A stretch of DNA of 49,219 nucleotides from MED-G78 sp964546275. GTDB lineage: Bacteria > Pseudomonadota > Gammaproteobacteria > Magnimaribacterales > D2472. Shown in pieces: positions 16,201-23,823 of this stretch. Location: the NCBI GenBank assembly GCA_964546275.1, contig CAZJJG010000009.1:1-49219 (forward strand), in the 5' to 3' direction. Each line of letters begins with the position of its first letter. Position 1 is the first letter of the stretch. Under the pieces are notes generated by a model, which saw nothing but the letters and a program-made list of their open reading frames with translations, did not search any database and was not told the origin of the DNA. Both the position numbers and the translations under genes were made by a program.

Positions 16201-17406
16201 ATGGAACATTTAGAATCTTTTAGAGCAGAAGTTAAAGAATGGCTTGAAGAAAATTGTCCTCCCTCTATGAGAAATGGATCTGCTGTTAATGCAAGTACTG
16301 CATCAGATGAGGTTTGGGGAGGAAGAAATGCAGTTTATAAAAATCCTGAATCCAAGATATGGTTAGATAGAATGGGTGCCAAAGGATGGACCATGCCAAC
16401 TGTAGCAAAAGAATATGGTGGTGGTGGATTATCCAAAGATGAGACTAAAATTCTGAATGAAGAGCTATGGGCTATAGGAGCAAAACAAGCTTTATTAAGT
16501 TTTGGTGTTTGGATGCTAGCTCCTGCTCTTTTAGAATATGCAAGTGAAGAACAAAAAAGATTACATATACCAAAGATTATTAAAGGTGAAATTAGATGGT
16601 GTCAGGGATATTCTGAGCCTGGATCTGGATCTGATTTAGCAAGTTTATCTACTAAAGCTGAAGACATGGGTGATCATTATTTAGTTAATGGTCAAAAAGT
16701 ATGGACTTCCTATGCTGATAAAGCTGATTGGATTTTTGCCTTAGTAAGAACTGGCCCTCAAGAACCAAAACATAACGGTATTAGTTTTTTACTCATTGAT
16801 ATGGCTTCAGAAGGCGTCAGCACAAAACCTATTACTCTTATTAGTGGTAAATCACCATTTTGTGAAACTTTTTTTGATAATGTAAAAGTTCCTAAAGAAA
16901 ATTTAGTTGGTGAAGAGAATGCTGGTTGGACAATTGCAAAAGCTTTGCTTCAGCATGAAAGAAATTTTATCTCTAACTTTGGTTTAGCTGGCGCTTCTGC
17001 TGCTGGTGGCGGGGGCAATGATGTTATTAGTCTTGCAAAAAAACATTTTGGTGAAGAGGATGGAAAAATTGCAAATAGTAAATTTAGAACAGAAGTGACT
17101 AATCATAAGATGAAAGAGCATGCTTTTGGCCTAACTTTAAAAAGAGCTGGTGATGAAGGTGGAAAAGCTTCCGCAGTAGCCTCAATGTTTAAATATTATG
17201 GAACTGAACATAATAAAAAAAGACATGAGATGATGATTTCAGCAATGGGCTCACATGGAGTTGCATGGGATGGTGATGAGTTTGATCAAGAAGAAAAAGA
17301 TCTAACAAAGGCATGGTTAAGAACTAAAGGAAACTCTATTGAAGGTGGTACTTCTGAAGTGCAATTAAACGTTATATCTAAAAGGGTTTTAGGTTTACCT
17401 AGTTAA
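16201..17406 (+). CDS. Acyl-CoA dehydrogenase, large subunit-like (heteromeric type)
   Basis: A 401-residue FAD-dependent acyl-CoA dehydrogenase. N-terminal helical domain, then the FAD/substrate signature CQGYSEPGSGSDLASL (residues 138-153) and a C-terminal flavin segment GNSIEGGTSEVQLNVISKRVLGLP. The canonical catalytic Glu of MCAD (in YEGT) is replaced by Gly, with a Glu one residue earlier; relatives such as PimC and FadE28/29-type enzymes place the base elsewhere. Such proteins often form alpha2beta2 enzymes with a smaller partner, and one starts 34 bp downstream behind an AGAGGAAAT site. The substrate could be a branched, dicarboxylic or steroid-derived acyl-CoA. Confidence 0.9.
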   Translation: MEHLESFRAEVKEWLEENCPPSMRNGSAVNASTASDEVWGGRNAVYKNPESKIWLDRMGAKGWTMPTVAKEYGGGGLSKDETKILNEELWAIGAKQALLSFGVWMLAPALLEYASEEQKRLHIPKIIKGEIRWCQGYSEPGSGSDLASLSTKAEDMGDHYLVNGQKVWTSYADKADWIFALVRTGPQEPKHNGISFLLIDMASEGVSTKPITLISGKSPFCETFFDNVKVPKENLVGEENAGWTIAKALLQHERNFISNFGLAGASAAGGGGNDVISLAKKHFGEEDGKIANSKFRTEVTNHKMKEHAFGLTLKRAGDEGGKASAVASMFKYYGTEHNKKRHEMMISAMGSHGVAWDGDEFDQEEKDLTKAWLRTKGNSIEGGTSEVQLNVISKRVLGLPS

Positions 17407-17440
17407 TCTCATACGATTAATATAAATATTAGAGGAAATA

Positions 17441-18580
17441 ATGAAATTAGTACTTAATGAAGAGCAACAAATGTTAAGAGATTCTGCAAAAGATTTTGCA
17501 GAGCAAAAAACACCTGTCAATCACTTTCGATCCTTACGAGATAATAATGACTCTCAAAATTGGGACAAAGGAATTTGGCAGCAAATGGTTGATCTTGGTT
17601 GGTCGGGAATCCTAATTCCAGAAGAGTTTGGTGGTTCAGATTTTGGTATTGCTGGCATAAGTGTAATTATGCAAGAATGTGGTAAAACTCTTACGCCCTC
17701 TCCTTTATTTGCAACTGCAGTTCTTGGGGCTTCTGCAATTAATGCTTTTGGTACACAAGAACAAAAATCTGAATATTTACCTAAGATTGTTTCTGGTGAG
17801 ATTACTACTGCATTAGCGGTAGATGAAGAAAGTCATCATGCTCCAGCTAATACAGTTGCCAAAGCAGAATTAGTAGGCAATGAATGGGTTTTAAACGGAA
17901 AGAAAAAATTTGTAGTTGATGGAGCTAGTGCAGATATTTTAATTGTTTTAGCAAGAACTTCTGGTTCTAAAAGTGACAATATGGGCTTAACTTTATTTAT
18001 TCTTGATGCAAAACAAGACGGCGTAGAGATTATTAAAACCGATATGGCTGATTGTAGAAATTATGCAAATATAATTTTAGATAACGTTAAATTAAGTAAA
18101 GATAATGTTCTAGGCGATCAAGAATCTGGCGGCGAAGCTATTGATAAAATACTAGATCAAGGAAGAATTGCTTTATCAGCTGAAATGCTTGGCAATGCTG
18201 AAGCAGCTTTTGAAATGACTCTTGGTTATTTGAAAGAAAGAAAACAATTTGGTGCACTGATTGGGACATTCCAGGCTCTTCAACATAGAGCTGCAGAGAT
18301 GTTTTGCGAGATTGAGCTAACTAAATCAGCTGTGATGGCAGCCATGCAAGGTGCGGATGAAAATAACAATGATCTTCAAAGAATGGCAAGTCTTGCTAAA
18401 TCTATTGCAGGAGAAACCTTATATTTAGTATCCAATGAATCTGTTCAGATGCATGGTGGAATTGGTGTTACAGATGAATATGACATTGGCTTTTATATGA
18501 AAAGAGCTAGAGTTGCTGAAGTAATATTTGGTGGGGCTAATTTCCATCAAGAAAGATACGCTAAATTAAGCAACTTTTAA
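17441..18580 (+). CDS. Acyl-CoA dehydrogenase, small subunit-like (heteromeric type)
   Basis: A 379-residue acyl-CoA dehydrogenase paralogue with the domain layout of the family (N-terminal LNEEQQMLRDSAKDFAEQ; GRIALSAEMLGNAEAAFEMTLGYLKERKQFG in the middle; MHGGIGVTDEYDIGFYMKRA near the end). The position of the catalytic Glu reads EVIFGGANFH, so the base is missing, and the SEPGSGSD-type FAD motif is degenerate. This matches the structural subunit of mixed dehydrogenases. It follows the larger subunit in the same operon, and its start has a clear Shine-Dalgarno sequence. Confidence 0.9.
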   Translation: MKLVLNEEQQMLRDSAKDFAEQKTPVNHFRSLRDNNDSQNWDKGIWQQMVDLGWSGILIPEEFGGSDFGIAGISVIMQECGKTLTPSPLFATAVLGASAINAFGTQEQKSEYLPKIVSGEITTALAVDEESHHAPANTVAKAELVGNEWVLNGKKKFVVDGASADILIVLARTSGSKSDNMGLTLFILDAKQDGVEIIKTDMADCRNYANIILDNVKLSKDNVLGDQESGGEAIDKILDQGRIALSAEMLGNAEAAFEMTLGYLKERKQFGALIGTFQALQHRAAEMFCEIELTKSAVMAAMQGADENNNDLQRMASLAKSIAGETLYLVSNESVQMHGGIGVTDEYDIGFYMKRARVAEVIFGGANFHQERYAKLSNF

Positions 18581-18608
18581 TAACCCAAATTTTAAGTATT
18601 TAAGTTGA

Positions 18609-18614
18609 TATAAT
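18609..18614 (+). promoter_or_regulatory. -10 box (TATAAT) of the acyltransferase gene
   Basis: A perfect TATAAT lies 30 bp before the ATG at 18645, without a convincing -35 hexamer. Predicted transcription would start near 18621, inside the palindrome at 18618-18638. Confidence 0.45.
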
Positions 18615-18617
18615 ATC

Positions 18618-18638
18618 TATCTCTATTGAATAGAGATA
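18618..18638. promoter_or_regulatory. 21-bp perfect palindrome over the acyltransferase start region
   Basis: Arms TATCTCTATT and AATAGAGATA flank a single G. As DNA it could be an operator just downstream of the TATAAT at 18609. As RNA it could fold as an 8-bp stem with a TTGAA loop whose right side contains the only purine-rich stretch (TAGAGATAAAAG) available as ribosome binding site for the gene at 18645. No run of T follows on either strand, so it is not an ordinary terminator. Confidence 0.6.
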
Positions 18639-18644
18639 AAAGTT

Positions 18645-19532
18645 ATGAACTATTTAAAATCTAATCTTATCGGAATTATTACCTTATTATTAATTCTTAC
18701 TGAATTAATAATAGGTTTTTCCACTTTAGCATTAGTAAATATTCCTCGTGCTCTAATTCGAACAAAAAAATTAAAAATATCCTTATACAAGTTATCTAAT
18801 TGGATTGGTGAAATTACTGTTTTATACCTTAAGCTCATCATGCAACTTATGCATGGAAAAAATTCTATCCAGGTCTTTGATGATAATAATTTATCTAAAG
18901 ATGAGTGGTATTTAGCTATTTCAAACCATAGCTCATGGGCTGATATCTTTATTATCTTAACTGCAACCAATTATAAAATTCCATTATTGAAGATTTTTAT
19001 GAAAAAAGAATTGTGGTGGATACCCTTTGTATTTCTTGCTAATACTACTCTTAATATGCCTTTTGTTCATAGGCATTCGAGGGAAGCTTTAAAAAAGAAC
19101 CCTGAATTAAGATATAAGGATTATGAAAGCACTATAAAATCATGCAAAAGATTCCACAGAACTCCTACTACTATATTTAGTTATGCAGAAGGAACAAGAC
19201 ATACGTCAGAAAAGCATATTGAGCAAAACTCACCATATCAGAATCTGTTAAAGCCAAAAGTTGGTGGAATTGCTACTGCTTTATCTGCAGTTCCTCAAAT
19301 TAATAAGCTTTTAGATTTTACTATAGTGTATGAGTCTTCTAAAAAAAGTTCATGGTCATTTCTAAAAGGTGACATGAGGAACGTTAAAGTGGATATTCAA
19401 GAATACTCGATACCAGATAATCTTAAAAATAAAAACTACTTAGATGATGGCTCTTACAGGGCTGATTTCAAGCAATGGATTGAAGCTCTTTGGGTAAAAA
19501 AAGATGCAAGATTTGAAGAATTAAAGTTTTAA
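18645..19532 (+). CDS. YihG-like lysophospholipid acyltransferase
   Basis: A 295-residue PlsC-superfamily acyltransferase. There is an N-terminal transmembrane helix (residues 5-33), then the catalytic HxxxxD motif in NHSSWADIF, PFVHRHS, and the substrate-binding FSYAEGTRHT (EGTR). The stretch QNSPYQNLLKPKVGGIA is characteristic of the YihG/LCLAT subgroup that acylates lysophospholipids or phosphatidic acid precursors at the inner membrane. It has its own -10 box and a palindrome at its start, so it may be controlled apart from the dehydrogenases upstream. Its last 12 bp overlap convergent rraA. Confidence 0.87.
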   Translation: MNYLKSNLIGIITLLLILTELIIGFSTLALVNIPRALIRTKKLKISLYKLSNWIGEITVLYLKLIMQLMHGKNSIQVFDDNNLSKDEWYLAISNHSSWADIFIILTATNYKIPLLKIFMKKELWWIPFVFLANTTLNMPFVHRHSREALKKNPELRYKDYESTIKSCKRFHRTPTTIFSYAEGTRHTSEKHIEQNSPYQNLLKPKVGGIATALSAVPQINKLLDFTIVYESSKKSSWSFLKGDMRNVKVDIQEYSIPDNLKNKNYLDDGSYRADFKQWIEALWVKKDARFEELKF

Positions 19533-20015
19533 TTCTTTTTTAGATATTACCCAGCCATTCGAGTCGAAATAAACCCAATTTTTTGGTTTAATTAAAATAC
19601 CACCAACAAAAACTTCAGCTCCAATATCACCCATTCCATTTTTATCTGTTTTTTTAGGAATTGATCCTTTTGCATATATTGCTATTGGAATTGTTTTTAA
19701 TATCTCAACATCTCTTATAAATCCATTAACAATAATTCCATTCCAATTATTTTCTGCTGCTTTAGCTGCAATCTGGTCTCCAACCATAGAAGCATGAGAA
19801 ACCCCACTTGCATCTATGATTAAAACTCTATTATTGCCTGGTGTATTTAGAATATCCTTAACTAAAGAATTATCATCAGGACATTGAATTGTTTCTATTT
19901 CTCCAAAAAAACTATCCTTTGCTCCATAAGAAATTAAAGATAAATTAGCTACTTGAATACTTTGAGGATGATCATCACAAATATCAGCTACAGAGAAATC
20001 TATATTTTTATTCAT
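19521..20015 (-). CDS. rraA: RraA-family protein
   Basis: A 164-residue protein matching the length of E. coli RraA (161). The family core VLIIDASGVSHASMVGDQIA followed by NNWNGIIVNGFIRDVE is present, with the G-D pair and R-D used for metal and substrate in aldolase relatives. RraA proteins bind RNase E and restrain RNA decay; close relatives are 4-hydroxy-4-methyl-2-oxoglutarate aldolases. Length and single-gene context favour the RNase E regulator, but the sequence alone does not decide. A -10-like TAAAAT ends about six bases before the ATG, suggesting a leaderless message. Confidence 0.82.
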   Translation of the reverse strand: MNKNIDFSVADICDDHPQSIQVANLSLISYGAKDSFFGEIETIQCPDDNSLVKDILNTPGNNRVLIIDASGVSHASMVGDQIAAKAAENNWNGIIVNGFIRDVEILKTIPIAIYAKGSIPKKTDKNGMGDIGAEVFVGGILIKPKNWVYFDSNGWVISKKELKL

Positions 20016-20070
20016 TTTTTAATTTTAATACAATTGAAAGGAAAATGTGAGCTTAGAGCTTTTAGTAAAA

Positions 20071-20100
20071 TTGTAGAAATTATTTAAATTAAGATAGAAT
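20071..20100 (+). promoter_or_regulatory. Promoter of the nitronate monooxygenase-like gene
   Basis: TTGTAG (20071-20076) and TAGAAT (20095-20100) with an 18-bp spacer; expected start near 20107. A TAGGAG ribosome binding site follows before the ATG at 20136. Confidence 0.5.
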
Positions 20101-20135
20101 AATTACAAAGTTAGAAAATTTTAGGAGTATGAATT

Positions 20136-21296
20136 ATGAAATCACCAATATGTGAAATGTTAGAAATAGAATTTCCAATGGTTGCGTTTAGTCATTGCAG
20201 AGACGTGGTTGTTGCCGTATCAAAAGCTGGAGGAATGGGAGTTTTGGGAGCTGTTGGTCATACACCAGAAATGCTTGAACAAGATTTAAAATGGATTGAT
20301 GATCACATCGATGGAATGCCTTATGGTGTTGATTTATTAGTTCCTAATAAGTTTGAAGGTAAGGGTTCAAATAAAACTTCAGAGGATTTAAGAAATATGA
20401 TCCCTCAAGAATATAGAGAATTTAGAGCTGATGTTCTTAAACAATATGATATTGATGGTGAATCTCTAAGAGGTGGAAGTGAAGCTAAAGATATTGAACT
20501 TAAATCAGACTCTAGATTTGGAAAAAATTTAAAGGAAGAAGGAGCTCAAAAACTATTAGAAGTTGCCTTCTCTCATCCTATTAAATTAATAGCTAATGCA
20601 TTGGGAGTGCCTCCTAAATGGATGCTTGATATGGGAAAAGAGAATAACGTTAAAGTTGCGGCTTTATTGGGAGCTAAAGAGCATGCAATTAAACAAGTTC
20701 AAGCTGGTGTTGATATTTTAGTAGTCTCTGGTACAGAAGGTGGAGGTCATTGTGGCAGTGTTTCTACTATGGTTTTAGTGCCTGAAGTCAAAAGAGCAAT
20801 TAAAGAATATGGAGATATACCCATTCTTGCTGCTGGTGGCATAGCAACTGGAGAGCAGATGGCTGGTGTCATGGCAATGGGTGCAGATGGAGTTTGGTGT
20901 GCTTCTGTATTCTTAACTACAACTGAAGCTGAGACTTCAGAAACTGTTAAAGAAAAAATGGTTAACGCTTCTTCAAGTCAAACTGTTAGATCAAGAAGTA
21001 GGACTGGTAAACACTCAAGACAACTCAAATCTGCATGGACTGATGCCTGGGAAGCAAAAGATGCTCCTGAACCATTACCTATGCCTTTGCAAACTATGGT
21101 TGGAGAACCGGCGTTAGCGATTATTAGTAAACATGCTGAAATTGGACATGAGGGTGCAAAAGATTTAGAAACTTATTGGGTAGGTCAAGGAATAGGACTT
21201 GTTAATGAAACTATTTCAGCTGGGCAAACGGTACAAAAATTTAAAGAAGAGTTTATTGAAGGCTATGAAAGAATGACTTCACTTTTTGAAGAGTAA
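20136..21296 (+). CDS. Nitronate monooxygenase-family flavoprotein
   Basis: A 386-residue FMN-binding TIM-barrel protein of the 2-nitropropane dioxygenase/nitronate monooxygenase family. Supporting blocks are FPMVAFSHCRDVVVAVSKAGG at the start, ILVVSGTEGGGHCGSVST (about residue 190) and ILAAGGIATGEQMAGVMAMG with ADGVWCASVFL (about 225-265) for FMN phosphate binding. It may detoxify nitronates such as propionate-3-nitronate, though many members of this clade have no known substrate. A good Shine-Dalgarno and a promoter precede it; it stands alone, convergent with the flavin reductase gene. Confidence 0.87.
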   Translation: MKSPICEMLEIEFPMVAFSHCRDVVVAVSKAGGMGVLGAVGHTPEMLEQDLKWIDDHIDGMPYGVDLLVPNKFEGKGSNKTSEDLRNMIPQEYREFRADVLKQYDIDGESLRGGSEAKDIELKSDSRFGKNLKEEGAQKLLEVAFSHPIKLIANALGVPPKWMLDMGKENNVKVAALLGAKEHAIKQVQAGVDILVVSGTEGGGHCGSVSTMVLVPEVKRAIKEYGDIPILAAGGIATGEQMAGVMAMGADGVWCASVFLTTTEAETSETVKEKMVNASSSQTVRSRSRTGKHSRQLKSAWTDAWEAKDAPEPLPMPLQTMVGEPALAIISKHAEIGHEGAKDLETYWVGQGIGLVNETISAGQTVQKFKEEFIEGYERMTSLFEE

Positions 21297-21320
21297 TTAT
21301 TCAAGTTTATTTAAAACGGT

Positions 21321-21797
21321 TTAAAGTTTTGAATACCCACCATTGCAGTAGAGTAATGGATCTGGAATATCACTATTTAAGATAACATTCTCAATAGAAA
21401 GTATTAGTATTGAATGAGTGGCGTATTCAACCATCTCTTCAATTCTACATCCAATTATCGATTGAGACCCATGTAAATAAGGTATGTCATTTTTATCATA
21501 TGACCAATGATTATTTTCAAATCTACTTACACCCAAGTCGCTTGAACTGCATATTGTTGAAATTTCTTCTTGGGAAGAGCTTAATAAATTAACATATAAA
21601 AAATTATTTCTTTTCAATGCTTTATGAATAGAGGCTGATTTATTAATACAAGCCAATAATGATGCAGGCTCTATCGATAGTGAAGTCATAGAAGAGACTG
21701 TGATTGCATTTTTTTTATCATCTTCTAAGTTAGAAATGATACAAACAGGATAAGCTAGATTTCTAAGCGCTTTAATAAATTTATCTTGATCGTTCAT
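21321..21797 (-). CDS. Flavin reductase-like FMN-binding protein
   Basis: A 158-residue protein with the flavin reductase domain: N-terminal FIKALRNLAYPVCIISN, AITVSSMTSLSIEPASLLACINKSASIH and FLYVNLLSSSQEEIS. Members reduce FMN or FAD with NAD(P)H, often feeding a partner monooxygenase. It is slightly short for the family, and the usual C-terminal GRYH-type motif reads YCNGGYSKL. The convergent nitronate monooxygenase-like gene ends 24 bp away, but that enzyme class does not need an external reductase, so a link is doubtful. Confidence 0.8.
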   Translation of the reverse strand: MNDQDKFIKALRNLAYPVCIISNLEDDKKNAITVSSMTSLSIEPASLLACINKSASIHKALKRNNFLYVNLLSSSQEEISTICSSSDLGVSRFENNHWSYDKNDIPYLHGSQSIIGCRIEEMVEYATHSILILSIENVILNSDIPDPLLYCNGGYSKL

Positions 21798-21823
21798 ATC
21801 CGGATTATATATAGTTTTTTATA

Positions 21824-23095
21824 TTAAATAGTTTTTCTTGGGACAAATTCTAAAACTGTTGCATTAATGCAGTATCTTGGCATTCCATTTGGTCCATCTG
21901 GAAAAACATGACCAAGATGAATATCTGATGTCTTGGATCTGATTTCTATTCTTCTCATGCCATAGCTATTATCTTCAAGCTCATATACAGATCCAGCAAC
22001 CGGACTGGTAAATGAAAGCCAGCCAGATGAAGAATTAAATCTATCTTTAGTATCAAACAATGAAGCTCCGCTTAATTTATCTATAAAAACACCATCTGGT
22101 GTATTTTTAAAAATTTCATACTGCTGGCAGAACCTTGAATCAGTTCCTTCATTAAAAGCTACCTTATAGGCATCAGAATTACCCAACTTAAAAGCACCAA
22201 GAAATTTATAAAAAGTTTTAGGTTCTAAATATCCTTGATGACCAAAGACCTCTACTCCGTCTTCAAGAAATAAGATTGTTGGTGTGGCCCAAGTGGGTGT
22301 CTCTAGTTCTAAGCCTTCGAGATTGGTAGCTAAGCGAAATGACATAGGTATAGTGCCTTTGTAATCATTTGCAACATCTTCTTTAAACTTTTGGCAATAT
22401 GGGCAAAAATCTTCAGGCTCAATTACGACTATTTGCTTATTTTGCTTTAAAAGACTGTTATCGAATTTTAGTAACTCATCTTTAGAATCAAATTTAACTC
22501 CAGTTGAGTGATCAGGACAATAGCCATTTGGATTTTTAACAATATAGTCTTGATGATATTCTTCTGCAGGATGGAATTTATCCAGCTTTTTAACAACAGT
22601 TTTTATAGTGCTATAGCCAGATTTTGCTAGTAGATTTTGATATGTATTCAGCACCCCAATTGTTGTTTGTCTATCATTATCGTTCTCATAAAGAATGATT
22701 GATCTATATTGAGTGCCTACATCATTGCCTTGTCTATTGAGTTGAGTTGGATCATGGCTTTCAAAATAATGCATTAAAAGCTCATCAATGCTTATTATTT
22801 GTGAATTAAAAATTACCTTAACAACTTCAGCATGATTATTAGGGTTTAATCTATTCTTTAATTGGGTTATTTCTCTATAACTTGCTTTAACTCCCTTACC
22901 ATCAGCATATCCAGAAATTGCATCTATGACCCCTGGAAGAGCTTCATAACCCTTCTCGGCTCCCCAAAAACAGCCAGATCCTAAAACAATAGATTGAATA
23001 TGATTCGTGCTTTGATTTTTATCTTCTGCAGATACATTAAAGCCAATAAAGCATAAGCAAATATATAAAGTCAGGAATTTATGTAATGTATTCAA
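21824..23095 (-). CDS. msrAB: Secreted MsrA-thioredoxin-MsrB fusion, methionine sulfoxide reductase
   Basis: A three-domain repair enzyme reducing both epimers of methionine sulfoxide. I choose the TTG at 23095 (423 residues): it comes 1 base after the GST stop, has GGAGG about 12 bases upstream, and opens a good signal peptide (MNTLHKFLTLYICLCFIGFNVSA). The longer frame would overlap GST by 104 bp and spoil the signal. MsrA occupies about residues 30-198 with catalytic C42 (GSGCFWG); a thioredoxin-like segment at about 220-305 carries C231-PY-C234; MsrB fills about 310-418 with GWLSF, HLGHVFPDGP and catalytic C409 (RYCIN). The zinc cysteines of many MsrB proteins are missing. It should act in the periplasm. 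Confidence 0.88.
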   Translation of the reverse strand: MNTLHKFLTLYICLCFIGFNVSAEDKNQSTNHIQSIVLGSGCFWGAEKGYEALPGVIDAISGYADGKGVKASYREITQLKNRLNPNNHAEVVKVIFNSQIISIDELLMHYFESHDPTQLNRQGNDVGTQYRSIILYENDNDRQTTIGVLNTYQNLLAKSGYSTIKTVVKKLDKFHPAEEYHQDYIVKNPNGYCPDHSTGVKFDSKDELLKFDNSLLKQNKQIVVIEPEDFCPYCQKFKEDVANDYKGTIPMSFRLATNLEGLELETPTWATPTILFLEDGVEVFGHQGYLEPKTFYKFLGAFKLGNSDAYKVAFNEGTDSRFCQQYEIFKNTPDGVFIDKLSGASLFDTKDRFNSSSGWLSFTSPVAGSVYELEDNSYGMRRIEIRSKTSDIHLGHVFPDGPNGMPRYCINATVLEFVPRKTI

Positions 23096-23096
23096 T

Positions 23097-23720
23097 TTAT
23101 TCTTTTGCCTCCCATTTATAGCTTTTTGCTTTCTGAAAAGCCTCTCTTTCAAATAACATATCTGTCCAGCGTGTAATATTAGGCTTAAATGCTTCTTCAA
23201 TTCCTAAAGATTTTGCTAAAAATAATGCATAGCTTACACATATATCAGCAATCGTAAATCTATTTGAGCAAAGATATTCTCTATCATCTAAGGTTTGTTC
23301 TAAAAGCTTTAATCGAGCTACAAACCAGCGTCTATAACCTTCAGCCGCTTTATCAGCAACTCCAACTTCTTGAAATGTATATCTAAGGACAACTGTTTGA
23401 GGAAAAGTAAGTGTCGCATCAGAATGAGATAACCAATTTAAATAATTTCCATAATCCGCTTCATCAACATTTACTTTTAAATCTGTTGGTCCGTAGGTAT
23501 CTACAAAGTATTGGCTCATTCCAACCGACTCTGTCATTCGAACATCACCATCTATCATATAAGGTATTGTTCCTAGTATATTTATATCCATAAACTCTTT
23601 ATGCAGAAAACGTGGAGGAAAAGGCATCATTTCTACCTCATAATCTAAACCCATTTCCTCAGCTGTCCATATAGGCCTCATTCCTCTGGAGCCATCGCAG
23701 CTATAAATTTTAATAGTCAT
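23097..23720 (-). CDS. Glutathione S-transferase family protein
   Basis: A 207-residue protein with a thioredoxin-fold N-terminal half (IKIYSCDGSRGMRPIWTAEEMGLDYEVEMMPF, then LGTIPYMIDGDVRMTESVGMSQYF with the cis-Pro and Glu-Ser glutathione motif) and an all-helical C-terminal half containing NRFTIADICVSYAL. The catalytic residue is probably Ser11 or Cys8. It may conjugate electrophiles or act in peroxide defence. It is the first gene of a two-gene unit with the methionine sulfoxide reductase, which supports an oxidative-stress role. An AAGGAATTGAG site precedes the ATG. Confidence 0.87.
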   Translation of the reverse strand: MTIKIYSCDGSRGMRPIWTAEEMGLDYEVEMMPFPPRFLHKEFMDINILGTIPYMIDGDVRMTESVGMSQYFVDTYGPTDLKVNVDEADYGNYLNWLSHSDATLTFPQTVVLRYTFQEVGVADKAAEGYRRWFVARLKLLEQTLDDREYLCSNRFTIADICVSYALFLAKSLGIEEAFKPNITRWTDMLFEREAFQKAKSYKWEAKE

Positions 23721-23767
23721 CTCAATTCCTTGATTGATTTACTGGAGTAATAATACTCTTTTTAAGT

Positions 23768-23793
23768 GGTAATATTAATATTAATATATTACC
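23768..23793. promoter_or_regulatory. 26-bp inverted repeat, candidate operator of the carboxylase operon
   Basis: Arms GGTAATAT and ATATTACC (8 bp, perfect) flank a 10-bp A+T spacer made of TTAATAT repeats. It lies 30 bp upstream of the carboxylase ATG at 23824 and 47 bp upstream of the divergent GST start. The TetR-family gene inside the downstream operon is the obvious candidate ligand. Nothing else is evident in the 103-bp intergenic space, and no Shine-Dalgarno precedes 23824. Confidence 0.55.
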
Positions 23794-23823
23794 ATTATGT
23801 AAATTATTTTAATTTATTATCTC

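Noticed and set aside
18618..18638. Stem-loop as an intrinsic terminator for the acyl-CoA dehydrogenase pair
   Set aside because: A+T-rich stem, no following T run on either strand, and it lies after the TATAAT of the next gene.
20136..21797. Nitronate monooxygenase and flavin reductase as a two-component system
   Set aside because: They are convergent, not co-transcribed, and nitronate monooxygenases carry their own tightly bound FMN and do not need an external reductase.
23096..23200. Longer msrAB frame starting inside the GST gene
   Set aside because: It would overlap GST by 104 bp and bury the signal peptide behind a basic stretch; the TTG at 23095 gives a clean secreted protein.
23768..23793. 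TTAATAT repeats as iterons or the start of a repeat array
   Set aside because: Only two to three units of 6-7 bases, fully explained by the inverted repeat and base composition; no origin or CRISPR features nearby.
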